Notes: generated by a model not told the origin, from the letters alone. A stretch of 64,000 nucleotides of DNA from CAZTZL01 sp964617625 (GCA_964617625.1 CAZTZL010000007.1:1-64000), one strand, 5' to 3'; positions 51,601 through 60,174 are shown, numbered from the stretch's first letter. Made by a program: numbers and translations.

Positions 51601-52160
51601 CCGAAATAACCGTTCCACGAACCTGCCCAGCCGCCCGGAGAATAGATGGGATTTTCCGGGTCTTTGATATCCGGCCAGTAAGCCGGCCACGCCCAGGGCC
51701 ACTTGTTCATGGCGACTTTTGGTTGATCACTTTCTGTTTCCGGAGGATGGGGATTGTTAAAATTGGGAAGCGGAAGAAAGGTTCTCCATTTTCCATCCGG
51801 GCCGATATCGCCGGTAGAATATGCACTGGTATTGTTGGTTCCAGGACCCCTGACTTCGCTGACTACATGTTGAGTCTGATTGTTGATGTCGATGACTTCG
51901 GATCCCACGAACGTATTCCCGTCCAACATATAAATGTGTGCAGAATTAATGGGCCATTCCCCTCCGATATCTGGCGGTCTATTGTTAACACCCCAGGTTC
52001 CGTCGTTGTAAAATGTGGTCCGGAACAGGTTTCCTTCGTGCAGGCCACTGGCGTTGTTAGCAAAATCACCGTGCAGACCTTCCATCTGTGCATACAGACA
52101 GGCTGAAGAGAGGCCGCTTATGATCGTTATTAAAAATAATATTCGGAGTGTCTTTTTCAT
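48642..52160 (-). CDS. Large secreted protein with Ca-type loops and sorting tail
   Basis: A 1172-aa protein with signal peptide (LFLITIISGLSSACLYAQ), many Asn/Asp-rich loops of the NGxxDxNxDGxxD kind (for example YDGIDNDYDASEG, VDNNLNGLIDENNG and DDGIDNDGDWNP) that often bind calcium, two fibronectin-like segments (RAIAGDNRVTLIWDSF), and a C-terminal FlgD-like domain ending YGVYIYHIDAPGVGNKIGKF. The tail resembles type IX sorting or T9SS-type anchoring domains. No enzyme domain was recognised. GAGGAGAGCATCAAA precedes the ATG, 20 nt after the TonB receptor; the gene is translationally close to it. Confidence 0.8.
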   Translation of the reverse strand: MKKTLRILFLITIISGLSSACLYAQMEGLHGDFANNASGLHEGNLFRTTFYNDGTWGVNNRPPDIGGEWPINSAHIYMLDGNTFVGSEVIDINNQTQHVVSEVRGPGTNNTSAYSTGDIGPDGKWRTFLPLPNFNNPHPPETESDQPKVAMNKWPWAWPAYWPDIKDPENPIYSPGGWAGSWNGYFGRDKQNADEESYFVSDDYANNEFAFYPDSTDSLRRGLGLRMYCRGFQWNNALVDDGLFTLMDIKNIGTHEHNKLVYAFKIGNNVGETENNYASEGEDDAGQYLKEEGLAYLYDYDDDKAPDWGPDPVGYFGAAFLESPGNPYDGIDNDYDASEGTGPELSEAMLEATSTLNLNSKIVLINYNTYKRKVVTLQDTLNALGSDTLIVRYQDQKIKYYAGKVIQETPNDLVDNNLNGLIDENNGSLIGDPPIQKYLYIDETTGKGNKYVDYFADPETWDDNILIDERRDDGIDNDGDWNPTFDDVGADGLGPSDPGYPGPDIGEGDGLMTAGEPHFDKTDIDESDMLGLTGFTLYRWPDMPHWEDELVWNNALPGVFDDHLENDNIELFFSSGYFPLKPDQTERFSMALMCGWDEADLIENKFWFSRAYHENYNFSKAPSAPTVRAIAGDNRVTLIWDSFAEESVDPITGKDFEGYAIYRSTDDQWGDMPILTDYNGTPTQYRKPLAQFDLDNEYSGVCPLNVRGVHWNYGTNSGLVHTWIDTTALNGFTYFYAVTAYDHGDLVNGIAPSECNKSISRDPVTEKYRLGKNVVMIKPEAPSAGYVKADKDSVVHRSGTADGLVNVTVVDADSVIDATYHIVFQDTAIGNRDYPATKNFSLLNVTDENNIDTLINRSTMFHLGDEVPVINGFKLTFDDLGITQLDYNPDASVSGWNHANIDSPRVQAFNQSGKERYLESSDYMLIMGEVGIDTSTSWFRKSNHQDPLPAIPVNFTILDTKANNQKIKFAFREQDVATPEDAGKFTTKTAGSKTDEIMFLSDSLDEEGVNIAGWMLSLLRLSTDTANVSPAPGDTLILTFNNPFLANDVFEFTMHGKSIDKTLAKNQMNRINVVPNPYIVTNSWEGENPYATGRGPRVIHFTHLPSKCTIRIFNMRGQLVDTIEHETEDLADGGAVWDLRTKDDLDIAYGVYIYHIDAPGVGNKIGKFAVIK

Positions 52161-52180
52161 TTTGATGCTCTCCTCTATTT

Positions 52181-55100
52181 TTAGAAACCAAATGACATGC
52201 CGACCTGAACCTGACGCGGTGCTGCATGCCAGTCGGGATGATTAATATAATCTTCTACTGTACCTACACGTTTTGCATTGTAGCCTAATTTTACCGGATC
52301 AATCGTTGTGGTATAATCGGGACTGCCTGTATCGGTGTAAACGAATGTTTCATCCAACTGGTTAAAGAGATTGTAGACATTAAGGAATATGTTTATTTCA
52401 GCGGTTCCCAAACTAATCCGTCTGTTGATGTAGAGATCGACACTTTTGCGGTCTGTCATTCGGGCACTGTTTGTAACCAAACCGACCAAAGCTGTCTCTC
52501 CTGTGGTTCCTCCTGTCGCAAAAGTCGGTGTATAGGGCCTGCCGCTCCAGTACATACCGATGAGAGAAACCGTCCAGTTTTTTAATTGATAAATAATTGA
52601 TCCATTGAATGTGTGTCTTTGATCCCATCCCATCGGAATCAGTGCAAGCCGGGGTTCGTTTTTATTTTGAATGGCAGTAAAAGCATCCCTCGGGTTGGAA
52701 TAGGTTCCTTCAGCAATCTGATAAGTGTAATCCAGCCTTGCAGAGAAATTTTGCGACTGCCGTTTTTCCAATTTTAATGTGATACCGCGAACATTGGAAT
52801 AGTCTCTGTTTTCATACTGGGTGTATTTCAAGCTCGGATTGACGGTTTCGACAAGCGGACTTGTACCGACCCAATTCCGAACATCCCGATAAAATATGGT
52901 AATATCTATGCCAATATTCTCTGCCAACTGCTGCTGCAAACCAATTTCGTACATGATGGTACGCTGCGGTTTTAAGTCCGCATTGCCGAAAATGTAATTG
53001 GTGCCGCCAGCAGGCAACACTTTGAAATCCGGATTTTCATAAAGGTAGCGAAAATCGGGAACCTGGAAGAAGTGGCCGTAAGAGAAGTGAATGACGCCTC
53101 TGTCTGTGATTGGATAAGCGATTCCAAGTCTCGGGCTGAGCGCCATTTTAGGATCTACTTTTTTTTGCATGAAGCTGCGTCTTTCATCGGGAGTATACTC
53201 TTCAAATCCGCGCTTCCATTCATCCACCTGTGGTGCCGAGAAGGTGTCCGGCGGTTCAACCCAGTTTTTATAGATATGTTCATCCTTTAACGGTGAATAG
53301 ATACTTGGGTCGGTCGGATCTGCCTGTACATAACCGTTTGCATCAAAATAATCAAATCGCAGACCGATGTTGATATTCATTTCTTTCAGTTCAATTTTGT
53401 CCTGAATGTATGCGGAGAATTCTTTTGGTTTATTTATGTAATCACTTCGGTAATAGCTGGATGGATCGGGAATGGAAGGCTGGAACGGCGTGATTTCCTG
53501 TCCGTTCGCATCCAGTTTTGGACGGATTGTAAAACTGTGGAGCTCCAGTTCGTAGAGTCTCAGTTCGACTCCTGTTTTGATCTGATTGTATTTTTGTATC
53601 TGGCTTGTCAGATCCCATTTGCCTACCCAGTAGGAGGTGTTTCGTTTGAAATGCTCCATCTCTTGTCCGGTCTTATAAAAACTGCTTGGGGCCGGCTGGG
53701 AATTCGAATCGGGGTGGACATACCCCAGAGGACTGGTTGGATCGATCACCCATTCGTACTGTCTTTTCTGCTCTTTAGCCAGTACGAATTGAACGGAATC
53801 CGCAGGGATGGAAATGTCCAGGTAGTAATCCGGAAGTTCAGGCTCCGCAACTGTATCTTTGAGAACATGCACAAGATATTTAGGTGCGGCAAGCGGATCT
53901 TCGTAAACGTAGCGTTTATATTCTGTCGTGAATCGGTTAACCCGGAATTCATAGAATGTCGAAGGGGAGAGTATGTGATTCAGAGAAAAAATATGTGTGA
54001 AACTTTCACCTAATTCCGTGGGTAGTCCGCCGGGAGTGTACTTGAAATTGTGGCCGCTGAACGTATTCCGGGAATCCATATCGTTGATGTAGTTCGCACG
54101 ATCGTTCTGCCATTTACTCCAGAAAATACCGTAGTTCAGTTTGATATTGGAACTGAGCTTATAAGTTAATTTGGCTTGTGTTGTGAATCTCTCGGTGGGT
54201 GACAGCGGTACAAGAGAACTGTCACCGGGTGTTCCCATAGGCGTGTACCATTCCCTGCCGTACAGAGCTCCTTCTTGAGAATAATATCGGCCGTTCAGGA
54301 AAAAACTCAGCTTATCATTTGTCAGAGGTACAGGACCGCTCAAGCTGAGTTCGCCATTGTAAGTCGGGTTGAATTTGGCTAAGGGATTTTCCGATTCACC
54401 GACAGCAACTGTCTGATTCGCCGCATTCTTAGTGATATCGACCTTTTTTAGAACGTCGAAAACACTGCTATGGCCCATATAATCACCAACGTATCCCGAG
54501 ATTTCACCGGTATAACGCTGGCCGCCTTCTTTTGTAATGATGTTTACGATACCTGACATGGCTTGACCATATTCAGCATTAAATGTTCCGCTGACGACCT
54601 GGAGTTCCTGAACTGCCGAGTTTTCCACTGATACGCCCATTCCTCCGGCATAAACATCCGTTGTGGCGACACCATCGACCCAGTAAGCGACTTCTCCTGT
54701 TCTTCCGCCTCGGATGTGCAGATTATTACCATCTCGAATGATCCCGGCCTGTATTTGCAATACATCGTTAACACTTTGCACCGGCAATTTGGCGATTTCA
54801 TCTGCTCCTACCGAAGAAAGAGCCGATGTCATGTCCGCACGAACGAGCGGCCTTTCGGCAACCACCGTGACAGTTTCATTTGCTTCAAGAACCGTCTGGC
54901 TCATGTTGGCATTAATGGTTGTTGTGAGGTCAATTGAGACGCGAACATTTGAGATTAAACTATTTTTGTAGCCCATCATGGTGAACCTTAAACTGTAAAT
55001 ACCGGGAGGGACATTCATTATTGTATAGCTGCCGTCCAGTCCCGTCGCGGCTCCCATTGAAGTTCCCTCGAGAACCACATTGGTTCCGGGTAAAGCTTCT

Positions 55101-55228
55101 TTTGTGTTCATGTCAACTACTTTCCCGGTTAGTTTTCCAGTAGTCCCTGCGATGAGCAGGTTCCCTGTGAAAAGAAAAATAGTGTAAAACAGGATGAGTG
55201 ATACCACAATGTAGGTGTGCTTTTTCAT
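52181..55228 (-). CDS. TonB-dependent receptor with carboxypeptidase-regulatory-like domain
   Basis: A 1015-aa outer-membrane receptor importing large or scarce molecules with energy from TonB. Order: signal peptide, a carboxypeptidase regulatory-like beta-sandwich (KLTGKVVDMNTKEALPGTNV, MNVPPGIYSLRFTMMGYKN), a plug domain (VQSVNDVLQIQAGII, LHIRGGRTGEVAYWVDG, AEYGQAMSGIVNIITKEGG), and a 22-strand barrel ending RQVQVGMSFGF. No SusD neighbour, so not a standard Sus pair. ATG 55228 follows GAGGAG; a GTG at 55237 is less likely. First gene of a three-gene operon; the ligand is unknown. Confidence 0.93.
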   Translation of the reverse strand: MKKHTYIVVSLILFYTIFLFTGNLLIAGTTGKLTGKVVDMNTKEALPGTNVVLEGTSMGAATGLDGSYTIMNVPPGIYSLRFTMMGYKNSLISNVRVSIDLTTTINANMSQTVLEANETVTVVAERPLVRADMTSALSSVGADEIAKLPVQSVNDVLQIQAGIIRDGNNLHIRGGRTGEVAYWVDGVATTDVYAGGMGVSVENSAVQELQVVSGTFNAEYGQAMSGIVNIITKEGGQRYTGEISGYVGDYMGHSSVFDVLKKVDITKNAANQTVAVGESENPLAKFNPTYNGELSLSGPVPLTNDKLSFFLNGRYYSQEGALYGREWYTPMGTPGDSSLVPLSPTERFTTQAKLTYKLSSNIKLNYGIFWSKWQNDRANYINDMDSRNTFSGHNFKYTPGGLPTELGESFTHIFSLNHILSPSTFYEFRVNRFTTEYKRYVYEDPLAAPKYLVHVLKDTVAEPELPDYYLDISIPADSVQFVLAKEQKRQYEWVIDPTSPLGYVHPDSNSQPAPSSFYKTGQEMEHFKRNTSYWVGKWDLTSQIQKYNQIKTGVELRLYELELHSFTIRPKLDANGQEITPFQPSIPDPSSYYRSDYINKPKEFSAYIQDKIELKEMNINIGLRFDYFDANGYVQADPTDPSIYSPLKDEHIYKNWVEPPDTFSAPQVDEWKRGFEEYTPDERRSFMQKKVDPKMALSPRLGIAYPITDRGVIHFSYGHFFQVPDFRYLYENPDFKVLPAGGTNYIFGNADLKPQRTIMYEIGLQQQLAENIGIDITIFYRDVRNWVGTSPLVETVNPSLKYTQYENRDYSNVRGITLKLEKRQSQNFSARLDYTYQIAEGTYSNPRDAFTAIQNKNEPRLALIPMGWDQRHTFNGSIIYQLKNWTVSLIGMYWSGRPYTPTFATGGTTGETALVGLVTNSARMTDRKSVDLYINRRISLGTAEINIFLNVYNLFNQLDETFVYTDTGSPDYTTTIDPVKLGYNAKRVGTVEDYINHPDWHAAPRQVQVGMSFGF

Positions 55229-55384
55229 ATTGCTCACTCCTCAGTTATTATTGGTGATAAATTGTGGGAATAAATATATGTACGCATAAGATTAGCCGAA
55301 AAATTTCAAACCAGTTTAAATATTTTTATCTACAAAGTCAAGTTTTTTTTATTTCCCAAAAAGAAATTTATCCGCATCATTCAA

Positions 55385-55414
55385 ATATTAAATGGAAACC
55401 ATGACCGATGTCAA
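55385..55414 (-). promoter_or_regulatory. Promoter of the outer-membrane operon
   Basis: On the minus strand TTGACA (55409-55414) is followed after 18 bases by TAATAT (55385-55390), about 157 bases before the TonB receptor start. Divergent from the promoter at 55436. Confidence 0.5.
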
Positions 55415-55435
55415 ATCGAAAGCAATGTAAAATGC

Positions 55436-55463
55436 TTGACAAAATGTAAAAAATTTATATAAT
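55436..55463 (+). promoter_or_regulatory. Promoter of the PfkB kinase gene
   Basis: TTGACA (55436-55441), 16 bases, TATAAT (55458-55463), a near-consensus sigma-70 promoter about 157 bases before the kinase start. A second TATAAT overlaps at 55463-55468. Confidence 0.6.
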
Positions 55464-55619
55464 ATAATGTTGACAATCGTGTCAGGACCAGTTTATTGGT
55501 TCGGACAGCAGTATTCCATATTCCAAATGTACTAACAGATAATGATACCGGCGGCAGGAATATACAGAAGTGAAAAATGGTTTTACTTTTTCTCTACTTA
55601 ATTTATTGAGGTGAATGAG

Positions 55620-56561
55620 ATGGTTGCACAAAAATCACGCGGCAAGGTTGTTGTGGTTGGAAGTTTGAATATGGATGTGGTGATGATTGTTCCTAGGCTT
55701 CCCAAACCAGGAGAGACTGTGGTCGGAGGGAGATTTTTCACCAGTTCCGGAGGGAAAGGAGTCAATCAGGCAATCGCAGCAAATCGTGCCGATGGTGATG
55801 TTACATTAATAGCCCGTGTGGGTGATGATATTTTGGGGCTGCGCGCTATTGAACAAATGAACAAGGATGGTATTCAAGTCGATCATGTCATCAAAGATGA
55901 CAAAGCGTCTACCGGTTGTGCATCCATATTTTTAACGGAGCGGGGGGAAAAGTGCAGTGCGCTGGCTTCGGGTGCCAATGCAAATTTATCCCCCGAAGAT
56001 ATTGATTCTGTCAAAGAGACGATTGCAAAAAATGATGTCATGCTTATTCAACTGGAAACGCCTATTGAGACGATTAAAGCAGCAGCTTCCATTGCGACAC
56101 AATATAATGTAAAGGTCATTCTTAAACCATCGCCGCCGCGTACTCTGAGCGATGATGTGCTTCGATATATTTCCATCCTGACACCCAACCAGAGTGAAAT
56201 AGAACTGCTCACCGGGATTAAGATTCATGATCATCAGTCTGCAGAGGAAGCCGGACGGATGCTGATCGCCAAAGGAATAGAAACAGTTGTTCTGACACTG
56301 GGCGCCAAAGGATCGTTCCTTATTGATGCGAGCGGAGTGGAGCATGTTCCGAGTTTCAAGGTTAAAACGGTTGACAATACAGGAGTGGGTGATATTTTCA
56401 ACGGTGTGCTGGCTGTGGCTCTTGCCGAAGGGAAAATCGTGCGGGAGGCTGTCCGATACGCCAGTGCAGCAGCTGCGTTGTCCGTGACCCGATTGGGGGG
56501 GCAAATTTCCGCGCCGAGAAAAGAAGAGATTGAAAAGGTTTCGATTTCGCTGCTTTATTAG
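55620..56561 (+). CDS. PfkB-family carbohydrate kinase, ribokinase-like
   Basis: A 313-aa sugar kinase. Ribokinase-type signatures: VVVGSLNMDVVMIVPRLPKPG, SSGGKGVNQAIAANR and the ATP/active-site DNTGVGDIFNGVLAVALAEG, with the catalytic Asp in VGD (Val replaces the usual Ala). The substrate could be ribose, another pentose or 2-keto-3-deoxygluconate; only weak clues exist. The leader is about 150 nt. ATG 55620 with AGGTGA upstream; GTG 55611 is an alternative. Followed by palindromic intergenic elements, then glcD and aldolase genes. Confidence 0.88.
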   Translation: MVAQKSRGKVVVVGSLNMDVVMIVPRLPKPGETVVGGRFFTSSGGKGVNQAIAANRADGDVTLIARVGDDILGLRAIEQMNKDGIQVDHVIKDDKASTGCASIFLTERGEKCSALASGANANLSPEDIDSVKETIAKNDVMLIQLETPIETIKAAASIATQYNVKVILKPSPPRTLSDDVLRYISILTPNQSEIELLTGIKIHDHQSAEEAGRMLIAKGIETVVLTLGAKGSFLIDASGVEHVPSFKVKTVDNTGVGDIFNGVLAVALAEGKIVREAVRYASAAAALSVTRLGGQISAPRKEEIEKVSISLLY

Positions 56562-56610
56562 TAGGTAGTATATTGTATATGGTATATAGTATATTGTATA
56601 TAGTAACTCA

Positions 56611-56803
56611 TTGTGCATAATTAAGACTGAGAACAACATTAAATTATTTCTAAATATCTATAAATATGTCATTTCGAACCGCCATCTTCATCGCGGTGAG
56701 AAATCTTTTAATAGTTGCTATTAGATTTCTCCCTTCGGTCGAAATGACAGTTATTATTATATTTACAAATCAGCATAGTGTATGAAATTGCTATTATGCA
56801 CAA
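56611..56803. repeat. Nested inverted-repeat element (REP/MITE-like)
   Basis: An outer pair TTGTGCATAAT/ATTATGCACAA (56611-56621, 56793-56803, perfect 11 bp) encloses an 81-bp palindrome. Its arms are GTCATTTCGA/TCGAAATGAC (56668-56677, 56739-56748) and GAGAAATCT/AGATTTCTC (56698-56706, 56723-56731). It is flanked on the left by an AT-rich run of GTATAT repeats (from 56573). The inner palindrome resembles extragenic repeats I know from FCB genomes. No gene in this gap. Confidence 0.6.
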
Positions 56804-56957
56804 CGGGTTATATAGTAGTAGTCTATTGTGGACAGTATACAAAGTAGATCAAGCTGGAAAATCATCCATAGGATATAATGACCTAATTACGAAATTATTA
56901 TTTTACTATCCATCATTGATTTTACCAAACAAACAGATCGATATTTAAAAGGCAGAC

Positions 56958-58385
56958 ATGACCGAGACCGTTTATCGAAAAGTAGATCAAGAAATAATCC
57001 ACCAATTCCAGCAAATTGTCGGTTCGGAACATGTGATAACGAATCGTGAGGATATGATTGATTACTCGCATGACGAATATGTAGGCGAGGAGATCCAAAA
57101 TTATCCTGAAATCGTGGTTAAGCCCAAAACCACGGATGAGGTGTCGCAAATTGTCCGGGTGTGCAACGATGAAAAAATTCCGCTTACGGTCCGCGGTTCT
57201 GGAACCGGACTCTGCGGCGGTTCTGTTCCGATATACGGCGGCGTGATTTTGAGTTTCGAAAATATGCAGCGTATAATCGAAATCGATACAAACAATTTAA
57301 CGGCCACCGTGGAAGCCGGCGTGATGCTCATGGATTTTTACGAGGGCCTCAAAGAATCCGGTTTGTTCTTTCCTCCGCATCCGGGAGACGAATCCGCCAC
57401 GCTTGGCGGTGTGATTGCCACCAATGCCGGAGGCGCGCGGGCCGTGAAATACGGTGTGGTCCGCAATTTTGTCAAGGGGATCGAAATCGTTCTGCCGGAC
57501 GGGGAAGTGATCCGTCTCGGCGGCAAGTTTGTCAAGAACAGCAGCGGGTACAGTCTCATGCATTTAATGGTGGGGTCGGAAGGGACTCTCGGAATTATCA
57601 CGAAAGCCACACTTTCGCTGATGCCTCCGCCGGCAGTGGTTTTTACACTTGTGGCTCCGTTTCAAAATCTGAACGACGCCATCGGAACTGTTCCCGATAT
57701 TCTGCGAAACAAGATTTTACCGATGGCCATCGAGTTTATGGAGAAAAAACCAATCCTGATCAGCGAGAAGTTTATTAACAAGAAATGGCCCTGCCCGGAG
57801 GGTGAGGCCCATCTTATGATCATCGTAGACGGCAGTTCGGACGATGAGGTCATGATGCTTGCCAAGGGGATCAGTGATATTTGTTTGAAACACAATGCCA
57901 TGGATGTTTTTGTGGCCGACACGCCCCAGAAACAGCAGGGCGTTCTGGATATTCGCAGCCACACTTACGATGCCATTAAGAATTATATGCTTGAAGATCT
58001 CGACATCACTGTCCCTCGTGCGGACATCGCCAATTTTGTGAATGCTATTCACCGGGTTGAAGAGGAACACGGAATGTGGCTCCCCAGTTACGGACACGCT
58101 GCGGACGGCAATGTTCACATCCACATTATGAGCCATTTCTGGGAAGATGGCGTTTGGAGTAAAATTGATGACTGTCATGAGAAAGTGCCCGCCGTGAGAG
58201 AAACGCTGCACGAGCTGGGAAAGAAATACTGCGGCACAGTGTCCGGAGAGCATGGTATCGGCGTGATTAAAAAGGAATTTTTAAAATCCTTTCTAGGCCC
58301 GAAACAGATCGGATTGATGCAGTCGATCAAAAAAGTGTTCGATCCAAATAACATTTTAAATCCCGGGAAGATTGTGGATGTATAA
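56958..58385 (+). CDS. FAD-linked 2-hydroxyacid oxidase (GlcD-like)
   Basis: A 475-aa flavoprotein of the VAO family. FAD-binding N-terminal domain (VRGSGTGLCGGSVPIYGGVI and SATLGGVIATNAGGARAVKYG) and a substrate/cap domain with GHAADGNVHIH and TVSGEHGIGVIKKEFL, ending NPGKIVDV. Such enzymes oxidise glycolate, D-lactate or other 2-hydroxyacids and pass electrons to a GlcF-type Fe-S partner; none is adjacent. AAAAGGCAGAC precedes ATG 56958. It could handle an intermediate for the aldolase that follows. Confidence 0.92.
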   Translation: MTETVYRKVDQEIIHQFQQIVGSEHVITNREDMIDYSHDEYVGEEIQNYPEIVVKPKTTDEVSQIVRVCNDEKIPLTVRGSGTGLCGGSVPIYGGVILSFENMQRIIEIDTNNLTATVEAGVMLMDFYEGLKESGLFFPPHPGDESATLGGVIATNAGGARAVKYGVVRNFVKGIEIVLPDGEVIRLGGKFVKNSSGYSLMHLMVGSEGTLGIITKATLSLMPPPAVVFTLVAPFQNLNDAIGTVPDILRNKILPMAIEFMEKKPILISEKFINKKWPCPEGEAHLMIIVDGSSDDEVMMLAKGISDICLKHNAMDVFVADTPQKQQGVLDIRSHTYDAIKNYMLEDLDITVPRADIANFVNAIHRVEEEHGMWLPSYGHAADGNVHIHIMSHFWEDGVWSKIDDCHEKVPAVRETLHELGKKYCGTVSGEHGIGVIKKEFLKSFLGPKQIGLMQSIKKVFDPNNILNPGKIVDV

Positions 58386-58412
58386 TCTTATGATCATAAT
58401 ACTCACTTTTTA

Positions 58413-58455
58413 TTCTCCCCTTGAGGAGGGGATATTAAGGAGGGGAAGAAGCGGG
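58413..58455. repeat. Short palindromic repeat (CCCCTTGAGGAGGGG type)
   Basis: CTCCCC followed by TTGAGGAGGGGAT makes a hairpin (58415-58433), then a GGAGGGGAAGAAG motif. This element type is common between genes in FCB and other bacteria. It holds possible extra ribosome-like sites before the aldolase start. Confidence 0.45.
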
Positions 58456-58462
58456 TATTTTT

Positions 58463-59203
58463 ATGAATGAATCGGAACAGAAATCTCTCATCGTCGAAAT
58501 TGGGGAACGGTTATGGGCGCGCGGATTTGTGGCGGCCAACGACGGCAATATATCCGTCAGAATCAACCCCAGTGAAATTCTGGTCACTCCGACGGGTGTG
58601 AGCAAGGGCTTCATGATACCGGAGATGATTCTTAAACTAAATTTGAACGGTGAGCCGATTACCAAACATCCGGTATATAAACCTTCGAGTGAAACGAAGA
58701 TGCATCTGGAAATCTATCAACAGAGAGAAGACATTCAAGCCGTGGTACACGCACATCCCCCTTATGCCACCGGTTTTTCCGTATCGGGCACTGCTCCCAA
58801 TGCCTGCGTTCTTCCCGAAGCCGTACTGACATTGGGTGCCGTTCCGGTCGCTGATTATGGTACACCATCCACTCGGGAAATCCCGGCATCGATCCGTTCC
58901 TTTGTCGAACAAACCGACGCGATTCTCCTTGCCAATCACGGTGCGTTGACTATGGGGGAGAATTTACTGACTGCTTTTCACAGGATGGAAACACTGGAAC
59001 ATGTTTCGCAAATCACTTTTCTGGCCATGCAGATTGGGAGAGTCAATGTGATTCCGCAGGACGAGATCGACAAACTGATGGAAGTCCGAAAACAAATGAA
59101 AATTCCCGGAAGGATCATTGTCCCTAAATCAGAACCTGTTCAAATGAGTGAAAGCGGAATCGAAGCCATTGTAAAACGTGTGGCGAAAAAACTGGGAAAG
59201 TAA
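58463..59203 (+). CDS. Class II aldolase/adducin family protein
   Basis: A 246-aa zinc aldolase of the fuculose-phosphate type. It shows VAANDGNISVRI, the zinc His pair in VVHAHPPYATGF, KPSSETKMHLEIY upstream (catalytic Glu), and the third His in LLANHGALTMGE. These enzymes split ketose phosphates into dihydroxyacetone phosphate or similar and an aldehyde. The C-terminal 50 residues or so are basic. A class II aldolase beside a PfkB kinase and a GlcD-like oxidase suggests a short sugar-acid pathway. The start is ATG 58463 with weak GGAGGGG-like sites 19-25 bases upstream. Confidence 0.88.
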   Translation: MNESEQKSLIVEIGERLWARGFVAANDGNISVRINPSEILVTPTGVSKGFMIPEMILKLNLNGEPITKHPVYKPSSETKMHLEIYQQREDIQAVVHAHPPYATGFSVSGTAPNACVLPEAVLTLGAVPVADYGTPSTREIPASIRSFVEQTDAILLANHGALTMGENLLTAFHRMETLEHVSQITFLAMQIGRVNVIPQDEIDKLMEVRKQMKIPGRIIVPKSEPVQMSESGIEAIVKRVAKKLGK

Positions 59204-59279
59204 ATTGTTATCTAATTATTTGACTGCTTTGTCCAAATTCACAAATCGTCATGACTTTTTAAATGCAACAGGAGTTGAT

Positions 59280-60149
59280 ATGACAAAAAGAATGTTATTA
59301 GTTTTTATTCTCATTGTTGCCTGTTTGCTCCGTGCCGAATCACCTCTTGACCGGGCATACCGGTTGTATGACGAGAAAAAATATGAAGAGGGTCTGGTTA
59401 TTGTGGACAGTTTGATTTCTACTAATGGCGGAGACCGGAATACATTGCAGGCAAAATACTATTTGCTGGATGGACTGAAGCGGTATCCGGAAGCGCTGGA
59501 AGCGGCTCTTGCTGCGGAAAAGGTGCATGAAAGAAAATCCCCCTGGGATTGTATCCTGATCACAGAGGCCTGCATCAAACTGAATCGCATGGAGGATGCG
59601 CTGGACTGGCTCGAGAAAGCTGTGGACCGGGGATTTATCAGCTTGAAAACACTTTCCGATTCAATATACATTCCCCTCCAGACAGATCGCCGGTTTCAAT
59701 CGCTTGCCGAAACCATCAAGAAAAATATCGGGATCGGCCGGCCCGCCAAAGAGATATCGTTGAACCTGCCGGATGGTTCGGTGTGGTCCCTTTCGAAACA
59801 GAAAGGGAAAGTCGTCCTGATCGATTTTTTTGCCACGTGGTGCCCTCCCTGCCGGGAAGAGATGCCCAATCTGAAAAGTATCCGCTCAACTTATCCGGAA
59901 GATTCGTTCGAACTCATCAGCATCAGTCTGGATTCGGATAGAGAGAAACTGGACGCATTTATCCGGGAACAGGAACTGAACTGGCATTTTGCTTTTTCGG
60001 GAGAAGGATGGAACGATCCTGATGTGAAGCTGTATCATGTCAATTCCATTCCCTCAATCTGGCTCGTGGACAAAAAAGGAAACTTGCGCTATTTTGATGT
60101 GCGGGGAGAAGAGCTTGCTAAAACGGTAAAGAATCTTGTCGAGGAATAA
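59280..60149 (+). CDS. Periplasmic TlpA-like thioredoxin with TPR
   Basis: A 289-aa protein: signal peptide (MLLVFILIVACLLRAE), a helical TPR-like part (about 25-140), then a TlpA/ResA-type thioredoxin domain with the motif FFATWCPPCREEMPNL (CxxC). Acts as a thiol reductase or helper of cytochrome maturation in the periplasm. AGGAG seven bases before ATG 59280 supports this start; the frame is open to 59178. Transcribed after the aldolase; ends 62 nt before a convergent gene. Confidence 0.88.
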   Translation: MTKRMLLVFILIVACLLRAESPLDRAYRLYDEKKYEEGLVIVDSLISTNGGDRNTLQAKYYLLDGLKRYPEALEAALAAEKVHERKSPWDCILITEACIKLNRMEDALDWLEKAVDRGFISLKTLSDSIYIPLQTDRRFQSLAETIKKNIGIGRPAKEISLNLPDGSVWSLSKQKGKVVLIDFFATWCPPCREEMPNLKSIRSTYPEDSFELISISLDSDREKLDAFIREQELNWHFAFSGEGWNDPDVKLYHVNSIPSIWLVDKKGNLRYFDVRGEELAKTVKNLVEE

Positions 60150-60174
60150 ATTATTTTGTAATAAGATGAAACAG

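Noticed and set aside
51588..52106. 172-codon plus-strand frame opposite the large secreted protein
   Set aside because: It lies inside a strongly supported minus-strand gene with signal peptide and sorting tail.
55986..56639. 217-codon minus-strand frame opposite the PfkB kinase
   Set aside because: Opposite clear ribokinase motifs and running into AT-rich repeat DNA.
57717..58253. 178-codon minus-strand frame opposite the GlcD-like gene
   Set aside because: Shadow of a well-supported flavoprotein gene; no ribosome site.
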